Positions 32,530-41,034 of a stretch of 64,000 nucleotides of DNA are shown piece by piece. Made by a program: the position numbers and the translations under genes. The stretch is from Falsiroseomonas sp046052145 (GTDB lineage Bacteria > Pseudomonadota > Alphaproteobacteria > Acetobacterales > Acetobacteraceae), in the NCBI GenBank assembly GCA_046052145.1, contig JBJOMW010000003.1:62001-126000 (forward strand). Direction: 5' to 3'. Below the pieces are notes generated by a model. That model saw nothing but the letters and a program-made list of their open reading frames with translations. It was not told the DNA's origin and did no database searches. Position 1 is the stretch's first letter. Each line of letters opens with the position of its first letter.

Positions 32530-33036
32530 ATGCCTGATATTCTCCTCGACGTCGGCGACAAGTCGAAGTTCAAGGGCGAGTCGAACATCGACGGGTTTGA
32601 TGACCTGATCGTGTGCGAATCCTTCCAATTCGGCGCGAACCAGCCGCTCGACCTCGGCCGCGGCACCAACCGCACCGCCGGGACCATGTCGATCAGCGAG
32701 ATTCAGCTCTCGCGCCAGTTCGACAGTTCATCCGTGCCGCTGCTGCACGCGATGTTCTCGGGCGAGCTGTTCCAGAAGATGAAGATCAACTTCCTCAAGG
32801 CCGCGGGCAACGACGCCAAGGCGTTCGAGCTGTTCCTCGTGGTCGAGCTGGATGACGCCATCTTCTCCGGCGTGTCGTACTCCGGTGCCTCCGGCGGCGG
32901 CGTGATGAGCGAGTCGCTCTCGATCGGCTTCACGAAGATCGAGTATGACTACAAGGTCCAGAAGGACGACGGCACGCTTGACGGGTCGAAGAAGGCGTCC
33001 TTCGACCTGCTCACGCAGAAGTCCACCAAGGGCTGA
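32530..33036 (+). CDS. hcp: T6SS inner tube protein Hcp (TssD)
   Basis: A 168-aa Hcp, which stacks as hexameric rings to form the expelled inner tube and can carry small effectors in its lumen. Family features are the N-terminal beta-barrel (FKGESNIDGFDDLIVCESF), LSRQFDSSSVPLLHAMFSG and the C-terminal strand FTKIEYDYKVQ. It lies 40 nt after tssC, with no C-terminal toxin extension. Confidence 0.95.
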   Translation: MPDILLDVGDKSKFKGESNIDGFDDLIVCESFQFGANQPLDLGRGTNRTAGTMSISEIQLSRQFDSSSVPLLHAMFSGELFQKMKINFLKAAGNDAKAFELFLVVELDDAIFSGVSYSGASGGGVMSESLSIGFTKIEYDYKVQKDDGTLDGSKKASFDLLTQKSTKG

Positions 33037-33054
33037 AGCTGACCGGGCGGTGGC

Positions 33055-33540
33055 ATGATCGGTCCTCGCTACGTTGCGGGCTGCCTGCCGCCGCTCCTGG
33101 AGCGTTTGATTGACGTCGAGCCGTCGGAGCATTCCGACCGGCTCGACGCCAATCGCCTCCAGGGTTCTGATGTGCGCGCCTCTGTTGCACGCGCCATCGC
33201 CCGCTTGCTCGACACGCGCCGCCATGTCCCGCTGGCAGAGGCAGCCGCAGGCGGCCCGCTCACGGTGCTCGACTACGGCATTCCCGATTTTGGCAATCGC
33301 TCGCCGCTGGATTCCGATGCGCGCCTGCTTCTGGGGCTTGCGATCAGGCATGCCATCCGCGCCTTCGAACCGCGCCTGCAGGAGCCGAGTGTCGAGGTGC
33401 TCTCGCCCGTCGCTGCAGGGCGGGATCTCGAAGTGATCGTCACCGGCCAGATCTTCGACGGCCGCATCACCGAACCCGTCGTGTTCCGTCGCACGCAGGC
33501 CGGCGATATCTCGGATATGGAGCCAGATGGCGTCGGGTGA
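33055..33540 (+). CDS. tssE: T6SS baseplate wedge protein TssE (gp25-like)
   Basis: A 161-aa gp25-like protein of the baseplate that nucleates sheath assembly. The conserved core includes LTVLDYGIPDFGNRS followed by an Asp-rich helix and the gp25 strand region AAGRDLEVIVTGQIFDG. Position between hcp and tssF is canonical. Its last 14 nt overlap tssF, indicating translational coupling. Confidence 0.9.
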   Translation: MIGPRYVAGCLPPLLERLIDVEPSEHSDRLDANRLQGSDVRASVARAIARLLDTRRHVPLAEAAAGGPLTVLDYGIPDFGNRSPLDSDARLLLGLAIRHAIRAFEPRLQEPSVEVLSPVAAGRDLEVIVTGQIFDGRITEPVVFRRTQAGDISDMEPDGVG

Positions 33541-35332
33541 CGAACTGCTGGAATACTACCAGCGAGAGTTGCACTACCTCCGCCATGCCGGCGCTGATTT
33601 CGCGCGCAGCTATCCGAAGGTGGCGTCCCGCCTGCAGCTTGGTCCGGAAGGCACGCCGGATCCCCATGTCGAACGCCTGATCGAGGCCTTCGCCTTCCTC
33701 ACCGCCCGCGTCCAGCGCACGATCGACGGCGAGTTCCCGCGCCTGACGGAAGCGCTGCTCGGCACGCTCCACCCGCAGCTGTCGGCGCCCATCCCAGCGA
33801 TGGCCGTCGCGCGCTTCGCCACGGCGGAGCCCCCCCCCGCCGGTGCCGTCCTGCCGCGCGGCCTGCCGGTCGCCGCGACCACCGAAGACGGCCTGCGCTG
33901 CCGCTTCCGCACCAGCTACGCCACGACGCTTTGGCCCATCCATCTGGAGACGCCCGACCACGTCGCCTCGGATCGCTGGTCTTTCCTGGACCGCGAGCAA
34001 GCCGCCAGCGTCGTGCGCCTGCCCATCCGTGCGCTGCCAGGCGGGCTGAAGGCCATGGGTGGCGCGACGCTGCGGCTTTTTCTCGGCGGCGCGCCTGGGC
34101 CTGCGCTGCGCCTTGTCGACACGCTGGTCGCCGATTGCGATCGGGTTGCCTTTGTCTGCGGCGGCGCACGGGTGATCCTGCCGGCCAAGGACGTTCTTCG
34201 TCAGGTCGGCTTCGAGGATGACGAGGCCCTGCTGCCGGAAACGCCGCAGGGCCATCCGGCCTACCGGCTGCTGCAGGAATACCTCAACTTCCCCGAGAAG
34301 TTCCGCTTCCTCGACCTCACCCTGCCGACGATCGCGCAGCTGGCTGACCTTGAGACAGACGGATCGCTGGAGGTCCTGTTCCTGCTCCGCAGTGCGGCAC
34401 GGGGCGGCTTGTCGCTGTCGCAAGACAGCTTCCAGCTCGGCTGCACGCCGGTGATCAACCTCTTCCCACACGGCGCTGATCCGATCCGGCTGGATTATCG
34501 CCGTGGCGAGTATCGCGTGGTGCCGGATGCGCAGCTGGAACGCGTGACCGAGGTCCACTCCATCACCGCCGTGACCGGCAACAGCCCGCTCGGTGAGCGC
34601 CGCATCGAATACGCGCCCTATTTCTCGATTGACCATCGGCGCGAGCAGGACCTGCCGGAATGCTTCTGGCTCGCGCGTCGCCTGCCGACCGACCGCGAGG
34701 AGGTTCGCGGCACCGACACCTGGCTGTCCTTCGTGGACCTCACCCTGCGGCCGGCCAGCCCGCCAGATCAGACCATTCTCGTGCAGACGCTCTGCACCAA
34801 CCGCCTGCTGGCCGAACAGCTCCCTGTCGGCGCGGTGCTGGAGCCGGAGCAGCCGGCCAGCGGCGCCGTTGGCACGCTGATCAGTGCGCCCACCACTCAG
34901 CGGCCGGCACCTGCACCGGGCAGCACGCCGTGGCGGCTGGTCTCGCAGCTCTCGCTCAACCATCTCTCGCTGACTGACGGGCCGGGCGCGCTTACGGCGC
35001 TGCAGGAGATCCTGCGCCTGCATGCGCCTGAACTCGATCCAGCCGCGGAGCAGCAGATCCAGGGGCTGCGCGACCTGTCCTGCCGCCGCCTGGTGCGTCG
35101 CGTCGGCGCAGGCGTGCGAACTGCGCCGGTCAGCGGGTTGGCCATCGACCTGCGGGTGGATGAGCGCCACTTCGCGGGCGGCAGCGCCTTGCTGATGGCC
35201 AGCGTGCTGGAGCGGTTCTTCTCACTTTATGTCAGCCTCAACACCTTCACCGAGGTGTCGGTGAGCAGCGTGCAGCGACGAGGAACTTGGCATCGCTGGC
35301 CGCCGCGCCTCGGCGCTGCCATCGCCGCATGA
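33527..35332 (+). CDS. tssF: T6SS baseplate protein TssF (VasA/ImpG)
   Basis: A 601-aa TssF of the normal size. The N terminus LLEYYQRELHYLRHAGADFA followed by YPKVASRLQL and DPHVERLIEAFAFLTARVQR is diagnostic. The C terminus HFAGGSALLMASVLERFFSL continues with YVSLNTFTEV as in the family. It forms the wedge with TssE, TssG and TssK. Overlaps tssE by 14 nt and tssG by 4 nt. Confidence 0.95.
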   Translation: MASGDELLEYYQRELHYLRHAGADFARSYPKVASRLQLGPEGTPDPHVERLIEAFAFLTARVQRTIDGEFPRLTEALLGTLHPQLSAPIPAMAVARFATAEPPPAGAVLPRGLPVAATTEDGLRCRFRTSYATTLWPIHLETPDHVASDRWSFLDREQAASVVRLPIRALPGGLKAMGGATLRLFLGGAPGPALRLVDTLVADCDRVAFVCGGARVILPAKDVLRQVGFEDDEALLPETPQGHPAYRLLQEYLNFPEKFRFLDLTLPTIAQLADLETDGSLEVLFLLRSAARGGLSLSQDSFQLGCTPVINLFPHGADPIRLDYRRGEYRVVPDAQLERVTEVHSITAVTGNSPLGERRIEYAPYFSIDHRREQDLPECFWLARRLPTDREEVRGTDTWLSFVDLTLRPASPPDQTILVQTLCTNRLLAEQLPVGAVLEPEQPASGAVGTLISAPTTQRPAPAPGSTPWRLVSQLSLNHLSLTDGPGALTALQEILRLHAPELDPAAEQQIQGLRDLSCRRLVRRVGAGVRTAPVSGLAIDLRVDERHFAGGSALLMASVLERFFSLYVSLNTFTEVSVSSVQRRGTWHRWPPRLGAAIAA

Positions 35333-36387
35333 GCGAGGCGCAGGCGGGGCAGCACGGCACGATCGGAGACCGTCTTGCGACGCGCCCGGCGAGCTACGGC
35401 CTGCTGCCGGCCCTCTCGCTTCTCGAGCACTTCGCAACGCTTGCCGGATCGCCCCGGCTGGGAGAAGAGCGGACGCCGCAGGATGCGGCTGTGCGGCTGG
35501 CGCCCCGGCCGACCCTGGCTTTCCCAGCCTCGGAAGTGGACAGCATCGCGCTGGATCCCGATGGCCGGGCGCGGCTCACGACCCGCATCGCCGGACTGCT
35601 CGGCCATGGTGGGCCGCTGCCGGACTGGGTCACGGAAGAAATCACCCAGCGCATCCGCCGCGGCGACCGGGCGGCGGTCGCCTTCCTGCACATCTTCGAA
35701 CAGCGTCTGCTGACCATCGGCTACCGCGCCGCCGCGCGGACCCGCCTCGGCGCCGCGTTGCACCCGCCAGATGCTGGCGTGGGCGGACCCATCCTGCACG
35801 CGCTGCTCGGCCTCGGCACCCCTGGCATGACTGGACGGCTCGGCATCCCGGACCGTGCGCTGCTGGGCTATGCGGGGCTCCTGACCGGGCAGGCGCGCTC
35901 CCGCGGTGCGCTGGAGCGGATGCTGCGCGACTATCTCGGCGTGCCGGTCGCGGTGGTGCCCTTCACCGGGCGCTGGCTGAAGCTCGAACCCGACGACGTG
36001 ACGCGCCTTGGTGTGCCCGGGGCCAACAATCGCCTCGGCCAGGACGCCTTGCTCGGGGGGCGCGTCTGGGACCGGCAGAGCTGCTTCACGCTGCGCGTGG
36101 GCCCGCTGGAGCCGACGGAATACGAGACCCTCCTGCCCGGCGGCACCCGGCATTGTAGCCTCCGCGCGCTGACGCGCTTCTTCGTCGGGCCCGGGCTCGA
36201 CTTCGAGCTGACCCTGCAACTGCGGCCGCACCGGATCCAACCACCCCGGATCCGCACGCGCGGGCCGGGCGCCCGGCTCGGCCTGACCACCTTCCTCGTC
36301 GGACGTCCCGACACGCGCGCCAGCGGCATCGTGTCGCTGTCCATGCGCGACATCCCAGCGACGCTTCCCGCGGAGACTTCCCCATGA
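35329..36387 (+). CDS. tssG: T6SS baseplate protein TssG (VasB/ImpH)
   Basis: A 352-aa TssG. Family blocks are ASYGLLPALSLLEH, LGYAGLLTGQARSRGALERML, DYLGVPVAVVPFTGRWL, LGQDALLGGRVWDRQSCF and LTRFFVGPGLDFELTLQL. Start at ATG 35329 overlaps the tssF stop (ATGA). It joins TssF in the baseplate wedge. Confidence 0.95.
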   Translation: MSEAQAGQHGTIGDRLATRPASYGLLPALSLLEHFATLAGSPRLGEERTPQDAAVRLAPRPTLAFPASEVDSIALDPDGRARLTTRIAGLLGHGGPLPDWVTEEITQRIRRGDRAAVAFLHIFEQRLLTIGYRAAARTRLGAALHPPDAGVGGPILHALLGLGTPGMTGRLGIPDRALLGYAGLLTGQARSRGALERMLRDYLGVPVAVVPFTGRWLKLEPDDVTRLGVPGANNRLGQDALLGGRVWDRQSCFTLRVGPLEPTEYETLLPGGTRHCSLRALTRFFVGPGLDFELTLQLRPHRIQPPRIRTRGPGARLGLTTFLVGRPDTRASGIVSLSMRDIPATLPAETSP

Positions 36388-38987
36388 GCGGCAACCTGCG
36401 CGACCTCGTCGCCCGCCTCGCGCCATCCAGCCGCAAGTCGTTGGAGCGCGCTGTGAATGCCTGCGTGCTGGCGACGCATTTCGCCGTGGAGCTGGAGCAT
36501 GTGATGCTCGAAATGCTGCGGCCGCCCTGCCAGGATTGGCAGGCGATCCTGCGCAGCTACGAGATCGACCCGGCGGCGGTTGAGGCCGATCTCACCAAGG
36601 CCCTCGCGGCGCTGCCGCGCGGCAATTCCCGCACGCCGAGCTTCCGCCCGCTGCTGGCCGAGGCCATGCAGGAAGCCTGGATGATCGCCTCGATCGGGCT
36701 TGGTGCGGTGTCCGTGCGATCGGGCGCGCTGCTGCTCGGTATCCTGCAGCGCGACGCCTGCCGCACCGCCGCCGTCGCCGCCTGCCCACTGCTGCTGAAG
36801 ATCCCGCAGGAGCATCTGGCCGCGAACCTGAAGGAGATGCTCTCGGTCGTCCACGAGGATGGGCCCGCTGGCGCGGCGCCCACCGCCGAAGGCGGCGTGG
36901 CCCGCGGCGGGGCGCTCGATCTCTACACGACGGACCTGACGGGCGCGGCCCGCGCGGGCCGGCTTGATCCTGTGCCGGGGCGGGAATCGGAAATCCGCCA
37001 GCTCACCGACATCCTGATGCGCCGCCGCCAGAACAACCCGATCCTCACGGGCGAGCCGGGCGTCGGGAAGACCGCGGTGGTCGAGGGCTTCGCCCAGCTC
37101 ATCGTCTCCGGCCAGGTGCCCGAGAAGCTGAAGCGGGTGGTGGTGCGCGCGCTCGATATCGGACTGCTGCAGGCCGGCGCTGGTGTGAAGGGCGAGTTCG
37201 AACAGCGCCTGAAGGCCGTCATCTCGGAAGTGGTGGCGGCCCCGATGCCGATCATCCTGTTCGTCGACGAGGCCCATACGCTGATCGGGGCGGGCGGCCA
37301 GGCGGGCCAGGCCGATGCGGCCAACCTTCTGAAGCCGGCGCTGGCGCGGGGCGAGCTGCGCACCATCGCGGCCACGACTTGGGGCGAATACAAGCGCTAC
37401 TTCGAGAAGGACGCCGCACTGGCGCGCCGCTTCCAGGTGGTGAAGGTCGCTGAGCCGGACGATGCCACGACCCGCGTCATGCTGCGCAGCGCGACACCGC
37501 GGCTTGAGGCGCATCACGGCGTGCGTGTGACGGAGGAAGCGGTGGCGGCGGCTGTCGCGCTCTCCTCCCGCTACATCAGCGGGCGCCAGCAGCCCGACAA
37601 GGCGATGTCCGTCCTCGACACGGCCTGCGCCCGCGTTGCGGTGTCGCGCGACGCCGTCCCGGGCGTCATCGCCGATGCCGCCAGTACGCTGGAGGCGCTG
37701 GCCGCGGAAAGCACGCGGCTGCAGCGCGAGGTCGAGGAAGGCCGTGACCACCGCGCGCAAATCGACGCGCTGGCGGCGTCGCAGGCGGCGACCGAGCGTG
37801 ACCATGCCGAGCAGACGGCACGCTGGGTGGCCGAGCGCGAGGCCGCGCTGCGCATCCGCCAGCTGATGGAGGATCCCGCCGTCACCAACCGTGCCGACGC
37901 GCTGCACGCTGCGCGTGCGCGCTTCGCGCGGCTGCATGGCGAAGCGCCGCCGCTGGTGGCGTTCGAAGTGGACGGGCCGGCCGTTGCCGAAGTGGTGGCC
38001 GGCTGGACCGGGATCCCGGTGGGGCGGATGGTGCGCGACGAGATGACCGCGATCCTCGATGTCGAGGAACGCCTGATGGCGCGCGTCGTCGGCCAGCCGC
38101 ACGCCATCGCGATGCTTGCGCGCCGGATGCGCACCTGGCGCGCGGGCCTTGCCGAGCCGGGCAAGCCGGCGGGTGTGTTCCTGTTCTGCGGCTCCACCGG
38201 CGTCGGCAAGACTGAGACGGCGCTGGCCATCGCCGACCAGCTCTTCGGCGGGGAGCGCGGCCTGACGGTCATCAACATGTCGGAGTTCCAGGAACCGCAC
38301 ACCGTCGCGCTGCTGAAGGGCGCCCCGCCCGGCTATGTCGGCTATGGCCAGGGCGGCGTGCTAACCGAAGCGGTCCGCCGCCAGCCCTATTCGGTCGTGC
38401 TGCTCGACGAGATCGAGAAGGCGCATCCCGATGTGACGGACCTTTTCTATCAGGTCTTCGACAAGGGCCGTCTTGAGGACGCCGAGGGCATCGAGGTGGA
38501 TTTCCGCCACTGCGTCATCATCATGACCTCGAACCTCGGGACGGATGCGATCGACGCGACGCTTGCCAGCGCCGAAGGCGCCGTGCACGCGGACATGCTC
38601 GCTGCGGCCGTGCGGCCTGAATTGCTGCGGCGCTTCAAGCCGGCCTTCCTGTCGCGCTGCACGGTCGTGCCCTACCTGCCACTCGGCGAGGAACAGATCG
38701 CGCAAATCATCGGCCTGAAGCTGGATCGCGTGCGCGCCCGCTTCGTCGAGAGCCACCGCGCGACGCTCGACCTCGCCCCTGAGATCGAGGGCTGGCTGCT
38801 GCAGCGCTGCCTGGAGACGGAGGGCGGCGCGCGGGCGATCGACCAGGCCATGGAGAATTCGATCCTGCCGGCGCTGTCCTCGGCCGTGCTGGCGCGCATC
38901 GCCGACGGCACGCCCTTCGACGCAGCGCGCGTCGCCTTCACCGAGGCGGGGCGCATCGAAGTGACCCTGACCGCGGGCGGCGCATGA
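36384..38987 (+). CDS. clpV: T6SS AAA+ ATPase ClpV (TssH)
   Basis: An 867-aa ClpV that disassembles contracted TssBC sheaths for reuse. The order is N-terminal Clp-N repeats (about 1-150), first AAA+ domain with Walker A GEPGVGKT near residue 223 and Walker B ILFVDEAHT, a central coiled coil (LAAESTRLQREVEEGRDHRA), and a second AAA+ domain with Walker A GSTGVGKT near residue 604 and Walker B VLLDEIEKAH. The substrate pore loop of the second domain (GYVGYGQGG) is present. Overlaps tssG and vgrG by 4 nt each. Confidence 0.96.
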   Translation: MSGNLRDLVARLAPSSRKSLERAVNACVLATHFAVELEHVMLEMLRPPCQDWQAILRSYEIDPAAVEADLTKALAALPRGNSRTPSFRPLLAEAMQEAWMIASIGLGAVSVRSGALLLGILQRDACRTAAVAACPLLLKIPQEHLAANLKEMLSVVHEDGPAGAAPTAEGGVARGGALDLYTTDLTGAARAGRLDPVPGRESEIRQLTDILMRRRQNNPILTGEPGVGKTAVVEGFAQLIVSGQVPEKLKRVVVRALDIGLLQAGAGVKGEFEQRLKAVISEVVAAPMPIILFVDEAHTLIGAGGQAGQADAANLLKPALARGELRTIAATTWGEYKRYFEKDAALARRFQVVKVAEPDDATTRVMLRSATPRLEAHHGVRVTEEAVAAAVALSSRYISGRQQPDKAMSVLDTACARVAVSRDAVPGVIADAASTLEALAAESTRLQREVEEGRDHRAQIDALAASQAATERDHAEQTARWVAEREAALRIRQLMEDPAVTNRADALHAARARFARLHGEAPPLVAFEVDGPAVAEVVAGWTGIPVGRMVRDEMTAILDVEERLMARVVGQPHAIAMLARRMRTWRAGLAEPGKPAGVFLFCGSTGVGKTETALAIADQLFGGERGLTVINMSEFQEPHTVALLKGAPPGYVGYGQGGVLTEAVRRQPYSVVLLDEIEKAHPDVTDLFYQVFDKGRLEDAEGIEVDFRHCVIIMTSNLGTDAIDATLASAEGAVHADMLAAAVRPELLRRFKPAFLSRCTVVPYLPLGEEQIAQIIGLKLDRVRARFVESHRATLDLAPEIEGWLLQRCLETEGGARAIDQAMENSILPALSSAVLARIADGTPFDAARVAFTEAGRIEVTLTAGGA

Positions 38988-41023
38988 GCGGCTCACTCCC
39001 GCAGGACAAGCGCCAGGCCGCCCAGTACCTGGCCATCAAGACCACGGCCGGCGACCAGAAGCTGCAGATCGTCTCGATCTCCGGCACCGAGCGCCTATCG
39101 ACGCCCTACGCCTATGAGATCGAGCTGTCCACGACGGTGGACGGGCTATCCTGGGAGGGCTTGGTCGGCTCCGAGGCCACGGTGACGATCAATGGCACGG
39201 GCAAGAGCTCCGACACGCGCCACATCCACGGCATCTTCAGCGAATTCGCCCTGGCAGGTTCCTGGGACGGCGCCAAGCGGACCTATTTCCGCGCCACCCT
39301 TGTGCCGCCGCTGGCCTTGCTGGATCTCCGCCAGGATTGCCGCATCTTCCAGAACAAGAGCGCGCTCGACATCATCAAGTCGGTGCTGTCCGGCGGCGGG
39401 GTGAGCGACCTGGACCTGCGGGTCACCGCGACCTACCAGCCGCGGGAATACTGCGTGCAATGGCGCGAAACCGACCTGAACTTCATCATGCGTCTGATGG
39501 AGGATGAAGGCATCTTCTTCTGGTTCGAACATACGGACGGCGTCGTGAAGATGGTGCTCGCCGACGATGCGGACGGCCACAAGAACCTGCCCGTCGTGCC
39601 GGCTGTGACCTTTTCGGGCGTGTCGAGCCTGCCGTTCCAGGATGACCAGGTGCGGGACTGCAGCCTTGCCATGCGGGTGGTGCCGGACGCGGTGGCCGTG
39701 GACTCATGGAGCTTCGAGACGCCCGCGACCGCGCTTTATGCGAAGAAGACCGGGACGTCGTCGAAGAACACGATCAACGACTGGTGGCACCTGCACGACG
39801 ACAAGAGCAAGGGCGAGAAGCTCGCCGGCATCAGGCTCGGTGCCTATCAGGTCGAGAAGAAGCTGCTGCGCATCCGCGGCAACAACCGCTACTTCCGCTG
39901 CGGCGGCAAATTCTCCCTGTCCAAGCACCCGGAAAGCGCGCTGAACGGTTCTTGGGTCGTGATGGAGCACCGGCTCGACGCCACGCCTGAGGAGTTCCGC
40001 TGCGAACTGGCCGCCTTCTCCGCCACCACGGTCTTCCGCGCCGCGCGCATTGCGCAGCGCCCGACCATCGCCTCGACCCAGACCGCCATCGTCACCGGGA
40101 CCTCCGGCGAGGAGATCGAGACGGACAAGTACGGGCGCGTGAAGGTGCAGTTCCACTGGGACCGCGTCGGCAAGAAGGATCAGAACAGTTCCTGCTGGAT
40201 CCGCGTGGCGCAGGGCTGGGCCGGCACCGGATGGGGCGCGCTATTCATCCCGCGCATCGGGACCGAGGTCGTGGTCAGCTTCCTCGACGGTGACCCGGAT
40301 CGGCCGCTGATCACGGGCTGCGTCTACAACGCCGAGAAGACGGTGCCGACGACGCTGCCCACGGACAAGACGAAGTCCACGATCAAGACCCGCACCTCGC
40401 CGAACGGCGCCGGCAAGTTCAACGAGATTCGCTTCGAGGATAAGGCGGAGAAAGAGGAGATCGCGATCCAGGCCCAGAAGGACCTGACGCTCAAGGTGCT
40501 GAATGACCGCACCGGCACCATCACCAATGACGATACGCTGACGGTGGATGGCAAGCAGACGATCAAGGTCAAGAAGGACCTGAGCCTTGAGGTGACCGAA
40601 GGCAACGAAACCCACGCCGTCAAGGCCGGCAAGCGAACTGTGACGGTGAAGGGCGATGAGACCCACACCAACGAGGCAAAGTTCACCCACACGGTGGATG
40701 GTGATTACGCGCTGACCGTGAAGGGCAAGATGAGCATCGACGTCACCGGTGGCCTAACCATCACGGCCCAGAAGATCACGATCAAATCCGAATCCGGCGA
40801 GATCAGCGTGGAATCGGCGACCGACCTCAAGCTGAAGGGCACCAAGGACCTCAAGGCGGAAGGCGGCGTGAACTTCTCCGCCAAGGGCACCCAGACGAAG
40901 ATCGAGGGCGCAGCGCAGCTCGACATCGCCGCGCCAATGGCGAACTTCAAGGCAAGCGGCATGGGCGAGGTCAGCGCGGGCGGCATCCTCACCGTCAAGG
41001 GCGGTATCGTGAAGATCAACTAG
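38984..41023 (+). CDS. vgrG: T6SS spike protein VgrG (TssI)
   Basis: A 679-aa VgrG. The gp27/gp5-like head covers about residues 15-470, with CRIFQNKSALDII, MEDEGIFFWFEH and the OB-fold core WDRVGKKDQNSSCWIRVAQGWAG. The C-terminal beta-helix needle (about 500-679) consists of short valine/lysine/threonine-rich repeats ending GGILTVKGGIVKIN. No toxin domain follows the needle, so effectors must bind non-covalently, perhaps through the PAAR protein or the next gene's product. Confidence 0.96.
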   Translation: MSGSLPQDKRQAAQYLAIKTTAGDQKLQIVSISGTERLSTPYAYEIELSTTVDGLSWEGLVGSEATVTINGTGKSSDTRHIHGIFSEFALAGSWDGAKRTYFRATLVPPLALLDLRQDCRIFQNKSALDIIKSVLSGGGVSDLDLRVTATYQPREYCVQWRETDLNFIMRLMEDEGIFFWFEHTDGVVKMVLADDADGHKNLPVVPAVTFSGVSSLPFQDDQVRDCSLAMRVVPDAVAVDSWSFETPATALYAKKTGTSSKNTINDWWHLHDDKSKGEKLAGIRLGAYQVEKKLLRIRGNNRYFRCGGKFSLSKHPESALNGSWVVMEHRLDATPEEFRCELAAFSATTVFRAARIAQRPTIASTQTAIVTGTSGEEIETDKYGRVKVQFHWDRVGKKDQNSSCWIRVAQGWAGTGWGALFIPRIGTEVVVSFLDGDPDRPLITGCVYNAEKTVPTTLPTDKTKSTIKTRTSPNGAGKFNEIRFEDKAEKEEIAIQAQKDLTLKVLNDRTGTITNDDTLTVDGKQTIKVKKDLSLEVTEGNETHAVKAGKRTVTVKGDETHTNEAKFTHTVDGDYALTVKGKMSIDVTGGLTITAQKITIKSESGEISVESATDLKLKGTKDLKAEGGVNFSAKGTQTKIEGAAQLDIAAPMANFKASGMGEVSAGGILTVKGGIVKIN

Positions 41024-41034
41024 GCGATGGTCCG

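Noticed and set aside
38984..41023. An 'evolved' VgrG with C-terminal effector
   Set aside because: The protein ends with the needle repeats (ILTVKGGIVKIN); no extra domain.
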